Shown in pieces: positions 32,477 through 41,254 of a DNA stretch of 64,000 nt. The stretch is from Fragilaria crotonensis (Eukaryota > Bacillariophyta > Fragilariophyceae > Fragilariales > Fragilariaceae). The notes under the pieces were generated by a model. It did not search any database. It was not told the DNA's origin and worked only from the letters and a program-made list of their open reading frames with translations. Location: assembly GCA_022925895.1 (NCBI GenBank), contig JAKSYS010000135.1:43980-107979 (forward strand), given 5' to 3'. The translations under genes were made by a program, and so were the position numbers. How positions within the stretch are numbered: position 1 is the first letter of the stretch; the number at the start of each line of letters is the position of its first letter.

Positions 32477-33745
32477 TTAATTATAATTTACCCAAAGCTT
32501 GATACCGAAAGTTCCATTTTTAGTATAACTTGTTGTTTCATGATAATCTATTTGTTTGTTTATTGTTTGAATCGGTATATCACCAATAATTATCAACCGA
32601 CTTTTTGCTCTGGGTGCGCCGTTAAATCTACCACTTATACAAATTTTAATACCTTTAACTTTTGACATTTTTGATAAAAGAAATATTTTTAATATTTGCC
32701 TTAAAAAAGTTAAAAAAAAATTGTGCCGTTTTAAAAACTTAAAGTGTTGAGCTATCAATTGAGCAAATATTTTTGCTGAGTTTCTAATTTTTATAACAAT
32801 CAAAATTACATTTAAGCTGTCTTTATAAAATTTCTCTTTTGAAAAACGTTTTAATGATAAAGCTTTTTTTTTTAAAGATTCTTTTTCCACCGGTGATAAA
32901 AGTAAAGACATACCTCGATTTAAGTTTTGGAAAGTAAGAAAAATATTATATTTTTTATTTGTAAATAAACTTAAACTTTCTAACAGTTGCTCCAAAAACA
33001 AATTTTTTTTTAAAATACTCTTGGTTTTATATTTTTTGTGTTGTAAAAAAGCTTTGTAGCGATTTAAAATACTTACCCGCTCAAGTTTAAACTCATTTTT
33101 TTCATTTAATGCTTTCTGATACCAGGGTGTCTTTTGATACCATGGTAAGTTATTTTGAAATTCCTTAATTTGCTTTTGAAATTGATAAGGAGGGAACTTT
33201 AAAAAATGTTTTACTTTTAAAATAGTTTTAGAAGCGGTAAGAAGTTCTATCCCGTTCAGAAAAAAGGGGTTTACTTTGTGTATCAACATATTTTTTTGAT
33301 GATTTCTTCTCACGAATCTAAACCACCATGGAGATTTAGTGTTCTTCATATATTTGAACGGTGTCGGAGTTTTTATTTTTTTGATACTTTTAGCTTTTCT
33401 AATACGTTTCGTTTTTTTTAAGAATGTATGAGGCCGTCGATTCGTAGTCAAGAGATTTTCTAGCACTATCTCTCGATTAGGTGTTTTTTTATTTATTAGA
33501 TATAGAGATTTTTTAGTGCTGAAGTACGATATATATATATATAAATTAGTATCATTAAAATGAAATTTAGTTTTTTGTAAGATTAAACCTTTTAAATAAA
33601 AGAATTGTTTTATATAAGATTCAATTTCAATATTTTGATAATTATATAGTGTAAATTCTTCTTTTTTTTTTTCAAAATACCTAGAATCCCATTGTGTTTT
33701 TTTTATACCGAGTCGGAAAATTTTTGGATTTACTTTTTGTCCCAT
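32477..33745 (-). CDS. rps3: Ribosomal protein S3
   Basis: Small-subunit protein at the mRNA entry. 422 residues: an N-terminal [14 protein letters not shown] motif and a C-terminal S3 domain (KGIKICISGRFNGAPRAKS), separated by a long lysine-rich insert of about 250 residues. Such inserts are usual in algal mitochondrial Rps3. It overlaps the last base of rps19. Many A/T runs are present, yet the frame is intact. Confidence 0.95.
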   Translation of the reverse strand: MGQKVNPKIFRLGIKKTQWDSRYFEKKKEEFTLYNYQNIEIESYIKQFFYLKGLILQKTKFHFNDTNLYIYISYFSTKKSLYLINKKTPNREIVLENLLTTNRRPHTFLKKTKRIRKAKSIKKIKTPTPFKYMKNTKSPWWFRFVRRNHQKNMLIHKVNPFFLNGIELLTASKTILKVKHFLKFPPYQFQKQIKEFQNNLPWYQKTPWYQKALNEKNEFKLERVSILNRYKAFLQHKKYKTKSILKKNLFLEQLLESLSLFTNKKYNIFLTFQNLNRGMSLLLSPVEKESLKKKALSLKRFSKEKFYKDSLNVILIVIKIRNSAKIFAQLIAQHFKFLKRHNFFLTFLRQILKIFLLSKMSKVKGIKICISGRFNGAPRAKSRLIIIGDIPIQTINKQIDYHETTSYTKNGTFGIKLWVNYN

Positions 33746-33987
33746 TATTTTTTTTTCTTTTTATACTTAAAAGTTTTTCGAGTCTTCACAAATTCACCTA
33801 ATTTGTGACCTATCATTTCTTTTACAATTATTATTTTTGTATAGTCTTTACCGTTATGTACCTGAACAGTTTTCCCAACAAAAGTAGGGAGAATAGTTGA
33901 ATTTCTTTTATTTGTTTTATTATTAGATGTCTCAGCCGCTAAAGCCTCGTTTATTATAAAAAATTTATTATTAAAAAATTTTTTCAT
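33745..33987 (-). CDS. rps19: Ribosomal protein S19
   Basis: 80 residues. The S19 core [20 protein letters not shown] and the [14 protein letters not shown] motif are clear. The N-terminal 20 residues are poorly conserved. Its start abuts the rpl2 stop, and its stop overlaps the rps3 start by one base, a compact operon layout. Confidence 0.94.
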   Translation of the reverse strand: MKKFFNNKFFIINEALAAETSNNKTNKRNSTILPTFVGKTVQVHNGKDYTKIIIVKEMIGHKLGEFVKTRKTFKYKKKKK

Positions 33988-34812
33988 TTATGATTTTGAA
34001 CTTAATCTATGTTTAGAAGTACTTGTTTTACCGCGTTTATTAGGTTTTCCCCAAGGAGTTACATCTTTTCCTGATTTACGGCCTTCACCACCACCATGCG
34101 GGTGATCTATAGGATTCATAGCAACTCCTCTAACAGTAGGTCTTTTATTTAACCACCTAGATCTTCCTGCTTTGTTAATAGATATGGACGAATGTAATTC
34201 ATTAGATACTATACCTATAGATGCATAACAATCTATAGATATTTTTCGTTGCTCACCTGAAGGTAATATGATTCTACAGTCTGTAGAATTTTTTTCAAGT
34301 AAATTTGTAAATGTACCTGCCGCTCGACTAATTTTAGATAACCCATTTTTTTTATAAGAAACATTATAAATAAAACAACCTTCTGGTATCTTGGATATCG
34401 GTAACGAATGTCCTAAACTGATCTCAGCATTAAGGCCAGATTTTATTATGTTACCTACTTCTAGATTTTTTGGTGATATTATATATGAGTATTTTTTTAA
34501 AGAAAAGTCGTAAACAGATGCTATATTTGCTGTTCTATTAGGATCGTACTCAATACTTGTAACAATTCCTACGGTATTTTTTTTTCTAGTAAAATCTATT
34601 TTTCGGTAATTTTGTTTATGTCCACCTCCTTTATGAAAAGAAGTTATTCTACCAGTATTGTTTCTTCCTGATGAATTTTTTAAACCTTTTACTTCTGATT
34701 TAAGTAAAGGAGTTTTCCTTAAATATACATAATTTATTCTTATTAAATGCCTTTGTGATGGCGTTGTTGGTTTTATTTTTTGTAACATTTTCAATTTTTT
34801 ATTCAATAACAA
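33988..34812 (-). CDS. rpl2: Ribosomal protein L2
   Basis: Large-subunit core protein needed for subunit joining and peptidyl transfer. 274 residues with GRNNTGRITSFHKGGGHKQ, the IEYDPNRTA motif, and the C-terminal VRGVAMNPIDHPHGGGEGR region containing the catalytic-centre histidine. It heads the rpl2-rps19-rps3-rpl16 cluster. Four bases separate it from the divergently read rps11. Confidence 0.96.
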   Translation of the reverse strand: MLLNKKLKMLQKIKPTTPSQRHLIRINYVYLRKTPLLKSEVKGLKNSSGRNNTGRITSFHKGGGHKQNYRKIDFTRKKNTVGIVTSIEYDPNRTANIASVYDFSLKKYSYIISPKNLEVGNIIKSGLNAEISLGHSLPISKIPEGCFIYNVSYKKNGLSKISRAAGTFTNLLEKNSTDCRIILPSGEQRKISIDCYASIGIVSNELHSSISINKAGRSRWLNKRPTVRGVAMNPIDHPHGGGEGRKSGKDVTPWGKPNKRGKTSTSKHRLSSKS

Positions 34813-34816
34813 ATTA

Positions 34817-35452
34817 ATGTTTTTACTACATATAGAAAAAAATAAAATTAAAAAAGATAGTTTATTGCAAATAAAACATATACAAAATTTAACGAAAGAA
34901 ATAAAAAATCAAATATTTTTTTTTAAAAAACTAAAAAAAGATAAAAATTTCAAGAATTTGAGATTTTTAATATCAAAAACGGACATTTTTGAAGTTTCTG
35001 AGGATGCATATGAGGATGTACACGATACTCTAATCAAATATGTTATAGGAATTTCCATGTTTAATACTAATACCATTCTATATTTATCAGACATTAAAGG
35101 TACTATTAAGTTTTTTTGTTCAGCAGGTACTTTAAAAATGAATAAAAAACAAAAAACCAAAAAAATTTCTGTATTAATAAAACTCATAAAATTTATGTTG
35201 CCAAAGATTAATTTCGTTTCTAATACTGATTTACTAGCTTTACACCTTAAAAATTTTAATAAACAATTAAGTCTTTTTGTTTTGAATTTCCTTTTCAAAT
35301 ATCGAAACATAGGTATGCTTAAAATTAATAACAATCAACCACATAATGGCTGTAGACCTAGAAAACTTAAACGTAAAAAAAGACAAAGAGTTAATTTTGA
35401 AACAAAACGTGATTTTGAAGAAATTAATTATTTTGATGTTTTGAAGGAATGA
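34817..35452 (+). CDS. rps11: Ribosomal protein S11
   Basis: Platform protein of the small subunit. 211 residues. The N-terminal half is divergent, with a long lysine-rich lead. An S11-like strand (TILYLSDIKGTIKFFCSAGT) lies at about residues 86-105, and the diagnostic C-terminal motif PHNGCRPRKLKRKKRQR at about 175-192. It is longer than bacterial S11 (about 130). Start ATG four bases from the rpl2 start on the other strand; stop TGA. Confidence 0.88.
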   Translation: MFLLHIEKNKIKKDSLLQIKHIQNLTKEIKNQIFFFKKLKKDKNFKNLRFLISKTDIFEVSEDAYEDVHDTLIKYVIGISMFNTNTILYLSDIKGTIKFFCSAGTLKMNKKQKTKKISVLIKLIKFMLPKINFVSNTDLLALHLKNFNKQLSLFVLNFLFKYRNIGMLKINNNQPHNGCRPRKLKRKKRQRVNFETKRDFEEINYFDVLKE

Positions 35453-35460
35453 CTTATTTT

Positions 35461-35542
35461 GAAGGAATGACTGAGCGGTTTAAAGTGGCAAATTGTAAAT
35501 TTGTTGGATTCTCCATCGTAGGTTCAAATCCTACTTCCTTCA
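35461..35542 (+). tRNA. trnY: tRNA-Tyr (GUA)
   Basis: Acceptor GAAGGAA/TTCCTTC, anticodon stem GCAAA/TTTGT with loop TTGTAAA (anticodon GTA), a long variable arm as expected for bacterial-type tRNA-Tyr, T-arm with TTCAAAT. Confidence 0.94.
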
Positions 35543-35547
35543 AAAAT

Positions 35548-35619
35548 CGAAATATAACGCAGCGGTAGCGTGTCTGTTTTGGGAACAGAAAGTCATGTGT
35601 TCGAATCACATTATTTCGA
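35548..35619 (+). tRNA. trnP: tRNA-Pro (UGG)
   Basis: Acceptor CGAAATA/TATTTCG, anticodon stem TCTGT/ACAGA with loop TTTGGGA (anticodon TGG), T-arm with TTCGAAT. Confidence 0.93.
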
Positions 35620-35620
35620 A

Positions 35621-36061
35621 TTAAATTAAATTCGAAAACTTAAGAACTCGTAAAGAGTGTTTAACTGTTTTTATTAAACATAAAGAATCTTTTAGATATT
35701 CAAATTTTATAATTAAGTTTATTTGTTTGCTTGAATATAATTTATTGTTTACTTTAATGGCTACCAAAGTTATAATATCATTAAATTGCACTAATGTATT
35801 TAAATTCATTGATGTTTTAGGTAATACTATCATTATAAGACCATTTATTAAAGATGTATAATTTCGATATATAGAATTTTGCATGATAAGTATTGTTAAA
35901 GTATTATACAATTTGCAATACTTTAACTCTTGTTTTTTTAATTCTTGTATTATTTTAAAATTATTTTTTTGTATAATCGTATTATATAAAAAGAAAAAAC
36001 GAAATTTTTTAAAATAAGTTTTTATTGTTAGATGTTTGTAAGTTTTTACTGTAAATTTCAC
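35621..36061 (-). CDS. Hypothetical 146-residue basic protein
   Basis: Open frame from ATG at 36061, lysine- and leucine-rich, with no predicted membrane span. Segments ELKKQELKYCKLYN and LTILIMQNSIYRNY, followed by INGLIMIVLP, recall the layout of ribosomal protein L10, but I cannot confirm this by eye. It ends one base from trnP on the other strand and starts eight bases from trnM, so it fills its slot exactly. A gene is likely; the identity is open. Confidence 0.5.
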   Translation of the reverse strand: MKFTVKTYKHLTIKTYFKKFRFFFLYNTIIQKNNFKIIQELKKQELKYCKLYNTLTILIMQNSIYRNYTSLINGLIMIVLPKTSMNLNTLVQFNDIITLVAIKVNNKLYSSKQINLIIKFEYLKDSLCLIKTVKHSLRVLKFSNLI

Positions 36062-36068
36062 TTTATTT

Positions 36069-36140
36069 TAGGCTTAGTAGGGATTGAACCTACGACAAAA
36101 CCGTTATGAGCAGCACGTTCTACCACTGAACTATAAGCCT
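36069..36140 (-). tRNA. trnM: tRNA with CAU anticodon (Met or Ile-lysidine)
   Basis: Acceptor AGGCTTA/TAAGCCT, D-stem GTTC/GAAC, anticodon loop CTCATAA (anticodon CAT), T-arm GTAGG TTCAATC CCTAC. Sequence differs strongly from the trnM at 7268, so it is a different CAU species. Confidence 0.9.
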
Positions 36141-36185
36141 AACTGTATTATATTAAATAGGATAAAAATAAAAGTTTACTCTTAT

Positions 36186-36332
36186 ATGAAAACAATAAGC
36201 ACAATTCAAATTATTATTTTAATTATTTTAACAGTTTTAATACTTAGTGATTTGGCTAAGATAAAAAAACGTGTAATTAATTTATTTTTTCCTACAAATT
36301 TAAAAACTAAAAACAGGAAAAAAGGGAGTTGA
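36186..36332 (+). CDS. tatA: TatA-like small membrane protein
   Basis: 48 residues: a short N-terminus, one hydrophobic helix (STIQIIILIILTVLILS), then LAKIKKRVINLFF as an amphipathic, basic stretch and a charged tail. This is the plan of TatA, the pore-forming component of twin-arginine translocation. It stands just before tatC on the same strand, with only a minus-strand trnW between. Its last 19 bases overlap trnW. The glycine usually found at the helix/amphipathic junction is not obvious (S-D instead), so the call rests on layout and context. Confidence 0.6.
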   Translation: MKTISTIQIIILIILTVLILSDLAKIKKRVINLFFPTNLKTKNRKKGS

Positions 36333-36385
36333 ACCCTTGACCTTTGGTTTTGGAAACCACTGTTCTGCCACTGAACTATTTTCCT
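36314..36385 (-). tRNA. trnW: tRNA-Trp (CCA)
   Basis: Acceptor AGGAAAA/TTTTCCT, anticodon stem GTGGT/ACCAA with loop TTCCAAA (anticodon CCA). CCA reads only UGG, agreeing with UGA as stop. It lies between tatA and tatC on the opposite strand. Confidence 0.94.
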
Positions 36386-36402
36386 TTTACATAAAATTTA
36401 CT

Positions 36403-37149
36403 ATGAATGCTACCTTTTTAGAAATTAAAAACAGAATTATTTTATTAATTATTACTTTACTAAGTGCTTTTTCAATAGTGTCTTATTACAAATTTTTTCT
36501 ATTAATTTTAATTGTAATTTCAAATCCCGTATTATCTAACGAGATATTAAACTATTTTATTTTCACATCTATTACAGATCTTTTCTTAATCTATATTGTA
36601 TTAAGCTTTTTTATAGCAAAACATACAACTTATTTCATTTTTTTTTACCATATTATATGCTTTTTATCTCCTGGGTTGTATCGAATAGAATACATTTATT
36701 TAAAATATCTTTTTTTTATTTGCTTGCTTTTAGCTATTTTATGTTGGAAATTTTTTAATAAAATACTAATTCCTACTATCTCACATTTTTTTTTAAGTTT
36801 TCATAATAATCCTCCTCAAAGCATTAATTTTTACTTTGAAGCAAAAATATACGATTATTTAAAATTGTACACAGAAATTTATTTTGATTGTTTTTTCAGT
36901 TTTCAATTCTGTATTTTTCTGATTATTTTCACAAAATATATAAGCAACAACCTAAAACTTTTAAAAAATATAAGAAAATTTTTTTATTTGTTAATTCTAT
37001 TACTTTCAACTTTAATGACTCCTCCTGACATTTTTAGTCAAATGCTTCTCTTTTTCGTATTTATTCTTGGGTTTGAGACACTTATTCTTACTAATATATT
37101 AAAAAAAAATTTAAATAATTTAACTAGGCAAATAGCTAAAGCAAATTAG
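36403..37149 (+). CDS. tatC: Twin-arginine translocase subunit TatC
   Basis: Integral membrane subunit of the Tat translocase (MttB). From ATG at 36403 the product has 248 residues with about six hydrophobic segments. Diagnostic motifs: FLEIKNRI at the N-terminus, [12 protein letters not shown], and the C-terminal [20 protein letters not shown], matching the TPPD..SQ motif of TatC. An upstream extension of the frame overlaps trnW and is not used. The last 30 bases overlap the 3' end of nad1 on the other strand. Confidence 0.93.
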   Translation: MNATFLEIKNRIILLIITLLSAFSIVSYYKFFLLILIVISNPVLSNEILNYFIFTSITDLFLIYIVLSFFIAKHTTYFIFFYHIICFLSPGLYRIEYIYLKYLFFICLLLAILCWKFFNKILIPTISHFFLSFHNNPPQSINFYFEAKIYDYLKLYTEIYFDCFFSFQFCIFLIIFTKYISNNLKLLKNIRKFFYLLILLLSTLMTPPDIFSQMLLFFVFILGFETLILTNILKKNLNNLTRQIAKAN

Positions 37150-38109
37150 AATACTAGCAGTAAAAACAGTAAACCCTAATGTTAAAGGTAAAAAGCATTT
37201 CCAACCTAAATGCATAAGTTGATCATATCTATACCTAGGTAATGCTGCTCTAGCATATATAAAAAAAATTACACCAAAAATAACTTTTAAACTAAACCAA
37301 AAACTACCTGGCAATAGATTAAATGGTAAAATATCAATTGGAGGCAGCCATCCTCCTAAAAAGAGTATCGTTGCGAACGTGCTCATTAATAGCATACTTG
37401 CATACTCTCCCAAAAAAAAAAGAGCGAAAGTCATAGCAGAATACTCAACATTGTACCCAGAAACTAACTCTGCTTCAGCTTCAGGTAAATCAAAGGGATG
37501 CCTATTTGTTTCTGCTAGCATCGAGACACAAAACAAAATAAACATAGGAAACAATGGGAAAATATACCAACCATTTTCTTGTGCAAGAACTATTTCACTT
37601 AAATTAAAAGAGCCTGCACACATACAAACAGTTATAATAATAAACCCTATAGAAATTTCATAAGAAATCATTTGCGAGGCAGAGCGTAATGCTCCTAAAA
37701 AAGGGTATTTGGAGTTACTTGCCCAACCAGCCATCAAAAGACCATAAACACCTAACGCTGATGTAGCTAGTAAGTATAAAACACCTACATTTATATCAGT
37801 AAGTACTATTTTTTCTGAAAAAGGTATAACAGCCCAACCTACTAAACTTAATATAAAAGTTACAGTAGGTGCTAATAAAAACATAATAATATTTGATGTG
37901 CCTGGTAAAGTAGTTTCTTTTACAAATAATTTCAAACCATCAGCTAAAGGTTGAAACAAACCTACAAATCCTATAACATTCGGACCTTTTCGTCTTTGAA
38001 TGATGCCCATTATTTTACGTTCCGCTATAGTAAAATACGCAACGGCTATCAACAAAGGAATAATAATTAATAATATTTTTAATAAAATAGCTAAAATTAA
38101 TTTAATCAT
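37120..38109 (-). CDS. nad1: NADH dehydrogenase subunit 1
   Basis: Complex I membrane subunit at the quinone-binding interface. 329 residues, eight hydrophobic helices. Conserved loops: [20 protein letters not shown] near the N-terminus, [23 protein letters not shown] in the middle, [23 protein letters not shown], and [22 protein letters not shown] near the end (each quoted by region). Intact and of normal length. Its 3' end overlaps tatC tail-to-tail. Confidence 0.96.
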   Translation of the reverse strand: MIKLILAILLKILLIIIPLLIAVAYFTIAERKIMGIIQRRKGPNVIGFVGLFQPLADGLKLFVKETTLPGTSNIIMFLLAPTVTFILSLVGWAVIPFSEKIVLTDINVGVLYLLATSALGVYGLLMAGWASNSKYPFLGALRSASQMISYEISIGFIIITVCMCAGSFNLSEIVLAQENGWYIFPLFPMFILFCVSMLAETNRHPFDLPEAEAELVSGYNVEYSAMTFALFFLGEYASMLLMSTFATILFLGGWLPPIDILPFNLLPGSFWFSLKVIFGVIFFIYARAALPRYRYDQLMHLGWKCFLPLTLGFTVFTASILICFSYLPS

Positions 38110-38121
38110 TTTTTAATATAA

Positions 38122-38193
38122 AAGCTAAAATCGGACTCGAACCGATATTTAAAGATTTGCAATCTAACACATTACCGATTATGTTATTTAGCT
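38122..38193 (-). tRNA. trnC: tRNA-Cys (GCA)
   Basis: Acceptor AGCTAAA/TTTAGCT, D-stem ACAT/ATGT, anticodon stem TTAGA/TCTTT with loop TTGCAAA (anticodon GCA), T-arm ATCGG TTCGAGT CCGAT. Confidence 0.92.
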
Positions 38194-38209
38194 TAATGTA
38201 TTTATTTAG

Positions 38210-38293
38210 AGGATAAGGTAGGATTCGAACCCACGGTATTTTAAATACAATAGTTTTCAAAACTAACGCCTTAAACCACTCGACCACTTATCC
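38210..38293 (-). tRNA. trnS: tRNA-Ser (UGA)
   Basis: Acceptor GGATAAG/CTTATCC, anticodon loop TTTGAAA (anticodon TGA) and a long variable arm typical of serine tRNAs. Confidence 0.92.
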
Positions 38294-38304
38294 GATATGA
38301 TTTA

Positions 38305-38377
38305 AGCAAAAAAAGGGATTCGAACCCTTAACTTTAATCTTGGCAAGATTACACTCTACCAATTGAGTTACATTTGC
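38305..38377 (-). tRNA. trnG: tRNA-Gly (GCC)
   Basis: Acceptor GCAAATG/TTTTTGC, D-stem ACTC/GAGT, anticodon loop TTGCCAA (anticodon GCC), T-arm AAGGG TTCGAAT CCCTT. The rpl5 reading frame, as written, runs through this tRNA. Confidence 0.92.
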
Positions 38378-38917
38378 TAGACTTTTTGTAAGACCTGTTG
38401 GAAATTTAAACGAATTTAATAAAAAAAAAAGTTCTTCGTTTGTTATTGAATTCGTTATGAACGTCACTTGGAGATTTTTTAATAAATTAAATACAAGATA
38501 GTTTTTTTCTAACTCTTTAAAGATCATAATATTTTCAAAATTGTATGTTAAAGTATTATTATAGAACGTTTTTTTTAATAAAATTCTACTTTTTAGACGA
38601 GGCAATACTTCTAGAAGTAATTTAGATAAAAATTTATACATCGAAGTTTTTACAAGTATAACCTTACACCCAACAGGATTTCCTTTTCTAATTTTTAATA
38701 CTATATTTGATTGTTTCGATATGGTCAATTTACCCTTTTTGTTGTAATTAACTGTAAAAATAACAAAGATGTTGATAATTTTTTAATTCAGAAGTTTTAC
38801 ACCCAAAATTTAAAACAATTTTTTTAGTTTTGGGATCTCTTTTATATTTTTATAATTATATCTGTTAATTAAATCGTATTTTATAATATTATTGTAATAA
38901 TATTCTAGAAAACTCAT
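38378..38917 (-). CDS. rpl5: Ribosomal protein L5 (frame broken)
   Basis: Binds 5S rRNA/P-site region in the large subunit. The N-terminal part from ATG at 38917 (MSFLEYYYNN, IPKLKKIVLNFG) stops at a TAA after CYFYS. The rest lies in another frame from about 38728 (LKIRKGNPVGCKV, MYKFLSKLL, VTFITNSITNEELFFLL). Frames change near 38755-38775 and again at an A5 run near 38735-38740 where A6 would restore LITTKRGKLT. The visible frame then reads on through trnG to 38288; one base less in an A5 run at about 38380 would place a TAG at the trnG border. It is most likely a real gene with homopolymer errors. Confidence 0.8.
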
Positions 38918-38933
38918 TGCTTTATAGTTTTGG

Positions 38934-39310
38934 TTAGGCAAATCCTGCAGATATGCTTGCAAATTTCATATACTTTGTTTTTAGATTTTTCGATACTGGT
39001 CCAATTATACGTGTTGCTATAGGATTGTTTTGTTTATTAAGCAAACTTATGGCATTATCATTGAAAAAGTAAATGTTTCTTCTTTGTTTTTAACACGATT
39101 TTTTGTACGTAGTATTAATGCTTTATAAATCCCACCTTTTTTAACTTTAGATGTTTTTTTAGATTTATTTCGCAAATGACTAATAACTACTACAATAATG
39201 TCACCCGCACAAGCAAATCTTTTTTTAAAACCACCTAAAACTTTTATACATTTAGCTATTTTAGCCCCAGAATTATCTGAAACTTTTAAAATCGTTTGTT
39301 GTTGAATCAT
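38934..39310 (-). CDS. rpl14: Ribosomal protein L14 (one frameshift)
   Basis: Large-subunit protein. The first 82 codons read [24 protein letters not shown] and [12 protein letters not shown], then stop at codon 88. After adding one A near 39059 (TCAATG to TCAAATG), the frame continues [22 protein letters not shown] and [11 protein letters not shown] to TAA at 38934, giving the normal length of about 125 residues. Sixteen bases separate it from rpl5, the usual neighbour. Confidence 0.88.
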
Positions 39311-39337
39311 TTTTTATATTAAATATTGTTTATAAAA

Positions 39338-39411
39338 GCGTTTATAACTCAATTGGATAGAGTTTCGGATTTCGGTCCCGACGGTTATAGGTTCAAATCC
39401 TATTAGACGTA
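39338..39411 (+). tRNA. trnR: tRNA-Arg (UCG)
   Basis: Acceptor GCGTTTA/TAGACGT, D-stem ACTC/GAGT, anticodon stem TCGGA/CCCGA with loop TTTCGGT (anticodon TCG), T-arm ATAGG TTCAAAT CCTAT. Confidence 0.92.
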
Positions 39412-39414
39412 TCT

Positions 39415-39831
39415 TTAAAAAAACCATCTAAAAAAAATATATTTTTTTTTAGTTAGTGCTAGCTTATGCTTAGCTTCTTTGATCTTAAATAATTCGCTTT
39501 TTTTATTTGCAAACGCTACTATTTCGTCGAATAAATTTGTGCTTGGAATTTTAACAATAGATTTAATTCCCAAAGAGATTCTATTTTTTTGTTTTAACAC
39601 GTAAGGAAATTCTCTTATACTTTTCCGTTTTCTTTTTTTTATTTGTCTCAATTGAATTATAGGTGCGGAATTGACTACGGCCATCTTTATAATTTCTATG
39701 TTATTTTTCTTATTTTTTTTTTGCAAAATTTTTAAAGTTTTTAAAAATTTATTTTCACAAAGATGTTTATTCCCGCTAACCATTAAGTGATTATATATAT
39801 TTTTTTTTAAATTTACTTGTTTTTCTTTCAT
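39415..39831 (-). CDS. rps7: Ribosomal protein S7
   Basis: Small-subunit head protein. 138 residues, with NHLMVSGNKHLCENKFLKTL near the N-terminus and AVVNSAPIIQLRQIKKRKR and REFPYVLKQKNRISLGIK in the middle. The usual C-terminal tail is short and lysine-rich. It follows rps12 by 11 bases, keeping the bacterial str order. Confidence 0.92.
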   Translation of the reverse strand: MKEKQVNLKKNIYNHLMVSGNKHLCENKFLKTLKILQKKNKKNNIEIIKMAVVNSAPIIQLRQIKKRKRKSIREFPYVLKQKNRISLGIKSIVKIPSTNLFDEIVAFANKKSELFKIKEAKHKLALTKKKYIFFRWFF

Positions 39832-39842
39832 TTTTAACTAAC

Positions 39843-40226
39843 TTATATATATTTGCTTAAATTCTTAGTACCATACTTTGATCTAGACGTTTTTCTATTT
39901 TTCAACCCTAAAAGATCAAGCTTTCCTCTAATTAAATGATATTTTACTCCAGGTAAATCTTTTACTCTACCTCCTTTAATTAAAACAGCAGAATAATCTT
40001 GTAAATTGTGACCTTCTCCTGGGATATATGCAGTAACTATTTTTCTATTACTCATTAATCTTAATTTTACTAATTTACGTAGTGCAGAATTCGGTTTTTT
40101 AGGAGTTCTTAAAAAAACTTTTAAGCATATACCTTTTTTTTGGGGGCATTTTTGTAAAGCAGGCGTTTTATTTATTTTTGTTTTTGGTTTCCGTTTCATT
40201 CGGCATAATTGATTAATCGTTGGCAT
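39843..40226 (-). CDS. rps12: Ribosomal protein S12
   Basis: Decoding-site protein. 127 residues with [48 protein letters not shown] and [17 protein letters not shown], all diagnostic. Intact. Stop 11 bases before rps7. Confidence 0.96.
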   Translation of the reverse strand: MPTINQLCRMKRKPKTKINKTPALQKCPQKKGICLKVFLRTPKKPNSALRKLVKLRLMSNRKIVTAYIPGEGHNLQDYSAVLIKGGRVKDLPGVKYHLIRGKLDLLGLKNRKTSRSKYGTKNLSKYI

Positions 40227-40233
40227 TTTATTT

Positions 40234-41062
40234 TTAACTTATATAAACTAAAAAAAACAGAGTTTTAAAAAAAGCTTCTTTAAAAAAATTTTCATTATCG
40301 ATAATAGGAATATCAATATCAATATCAATGACAATTAGTCCTATGATGGCTAACGCTAACAAAAAACATATAAATAATTTTTTTACGACTAGTTTTATTA
40401 TCAATGCCAAATTTTTTGAAAAATTATAAAGCAGATAATTATAAATTAAGTAATTAGGTAAAAAAATGGAAAACACTATAATAAATAAAATTGTTATAGT
40501 AAAAAAGAGCCTAAAAAAAACAAAAAAATCAAGCCAAAGATAAGTTTTAAAAAAAACATATTTGAATAAAAAAAATAAAACACTAAAAACTATTTTATCG
40601 TTTAAAGGTAAATATATTATTTGAACCAATTTGACTTTTGCCCAACGAATTCCTATATGAATCCATTTTAAATAATTATTGGAGGAAATTCGTTTAACTA
40701 CTTTAAATTTTAGTGAGTAATGTTTAATAAAAATTAATAAATACACACAGAAAAGTATTAAAAAAGTTCCAAATTCTAAAATCGATAATATATGTATATT
40801 TGTAAAAAATATTTCAATATAAATATTATTTGTGTAAGAATGTTATATCTAAAATCGTGCTCTGAAATAAATTTTTAGCTCCAGTTAAATTATATTTAGG
40901 TTTTACATATTCTTGATATAGCCAACCGGCAATTGCTTCAGGATAAGTTAAATACCTAGCACTAGTTGTGATATTTCTATAATAACATTCATTTTTAAAT
41001 AATTTATAAAAACTTTCTTCAAAGTTAACGCTAAACAAATAACCTAATAAAAGTGTCCACAT
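40234..41062 (-). CDS. Unrecognised membrane protein, apparently one gene in two frames
   Basis: Two open frames follow each other on the minus strand. The first (41062-40826, 78 codons) starts [10 protein letters not shown] and contains [19 protein letters not shown]; it stops at codon 79. The frame of the second (to 40234) is open back to about 40835 ([13 protein letters not shown]) before its first ATG at 40746, and codes for two to four hydrophobic segments. Joining them by one base near 40838 would give about 276 residues. I do not recognise the product. It starts 14 bases from trnL and ends 7 bases before rps12, so it fills the gap exactly. Confidence 0.5.
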
Positions 41063-41076
41063 TTTCTTTTAATAAT

Positions 41077-41158
41077 TACCAAAAAAGGGACTTGAACCCT
41101 TACTCTGTAAAGAACTAGAACCTAAACCTAGCATGTCTACCAATTCCATCATTTTGGT
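41077..41158 (-). tRNA. trnL: tRNA-Leu (UAG)
   Basis: Acceptor ACCAAAA/TTTTGGT, anticodon stem CTAGG/TCTAG with loop TTTAGGT (anticodon TAG) and a long variable arm. Confidence 0.93.
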
Positions 41159-41162
41159 TTTT

Positions 41163-41244
41163 TACTCATTATCGGACTTGAACCGATACTCTATATAGAA
41201 TCAAATTTTAAGTCTGACGTGTCTACCAATTCCACCAAATGAGT
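41163..41244 (-). tRNA. trnL: tRNA-Leu (UAA)
   Basis: Acceptor ACTCATT/AATGAGT, anticodon stem TCAGA/TTTGA with loop CTTAAAA (anticodon TAA) and a long variable arm. Four bases from the other leucine tRNA. Confidence 0.93.
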
Positions 41245-41254
41245 CTAATTTGTA

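Noticed and set aside
34909-35334. 141-codon minus-strand frame
   Set aside because: Antisense shadow of rps11, which has the diagnostic PHNGCRP motif on the plus strand.
37379-37663. 94-codon plus-strand frame
   Set aside because: Antisense to the conserved centre of nad1; no features of its own.
38102-38287. 61-codon frame starting MVEWFKALVLK
   Set aside because: It is the translation of trnS(UGA) and trnC.
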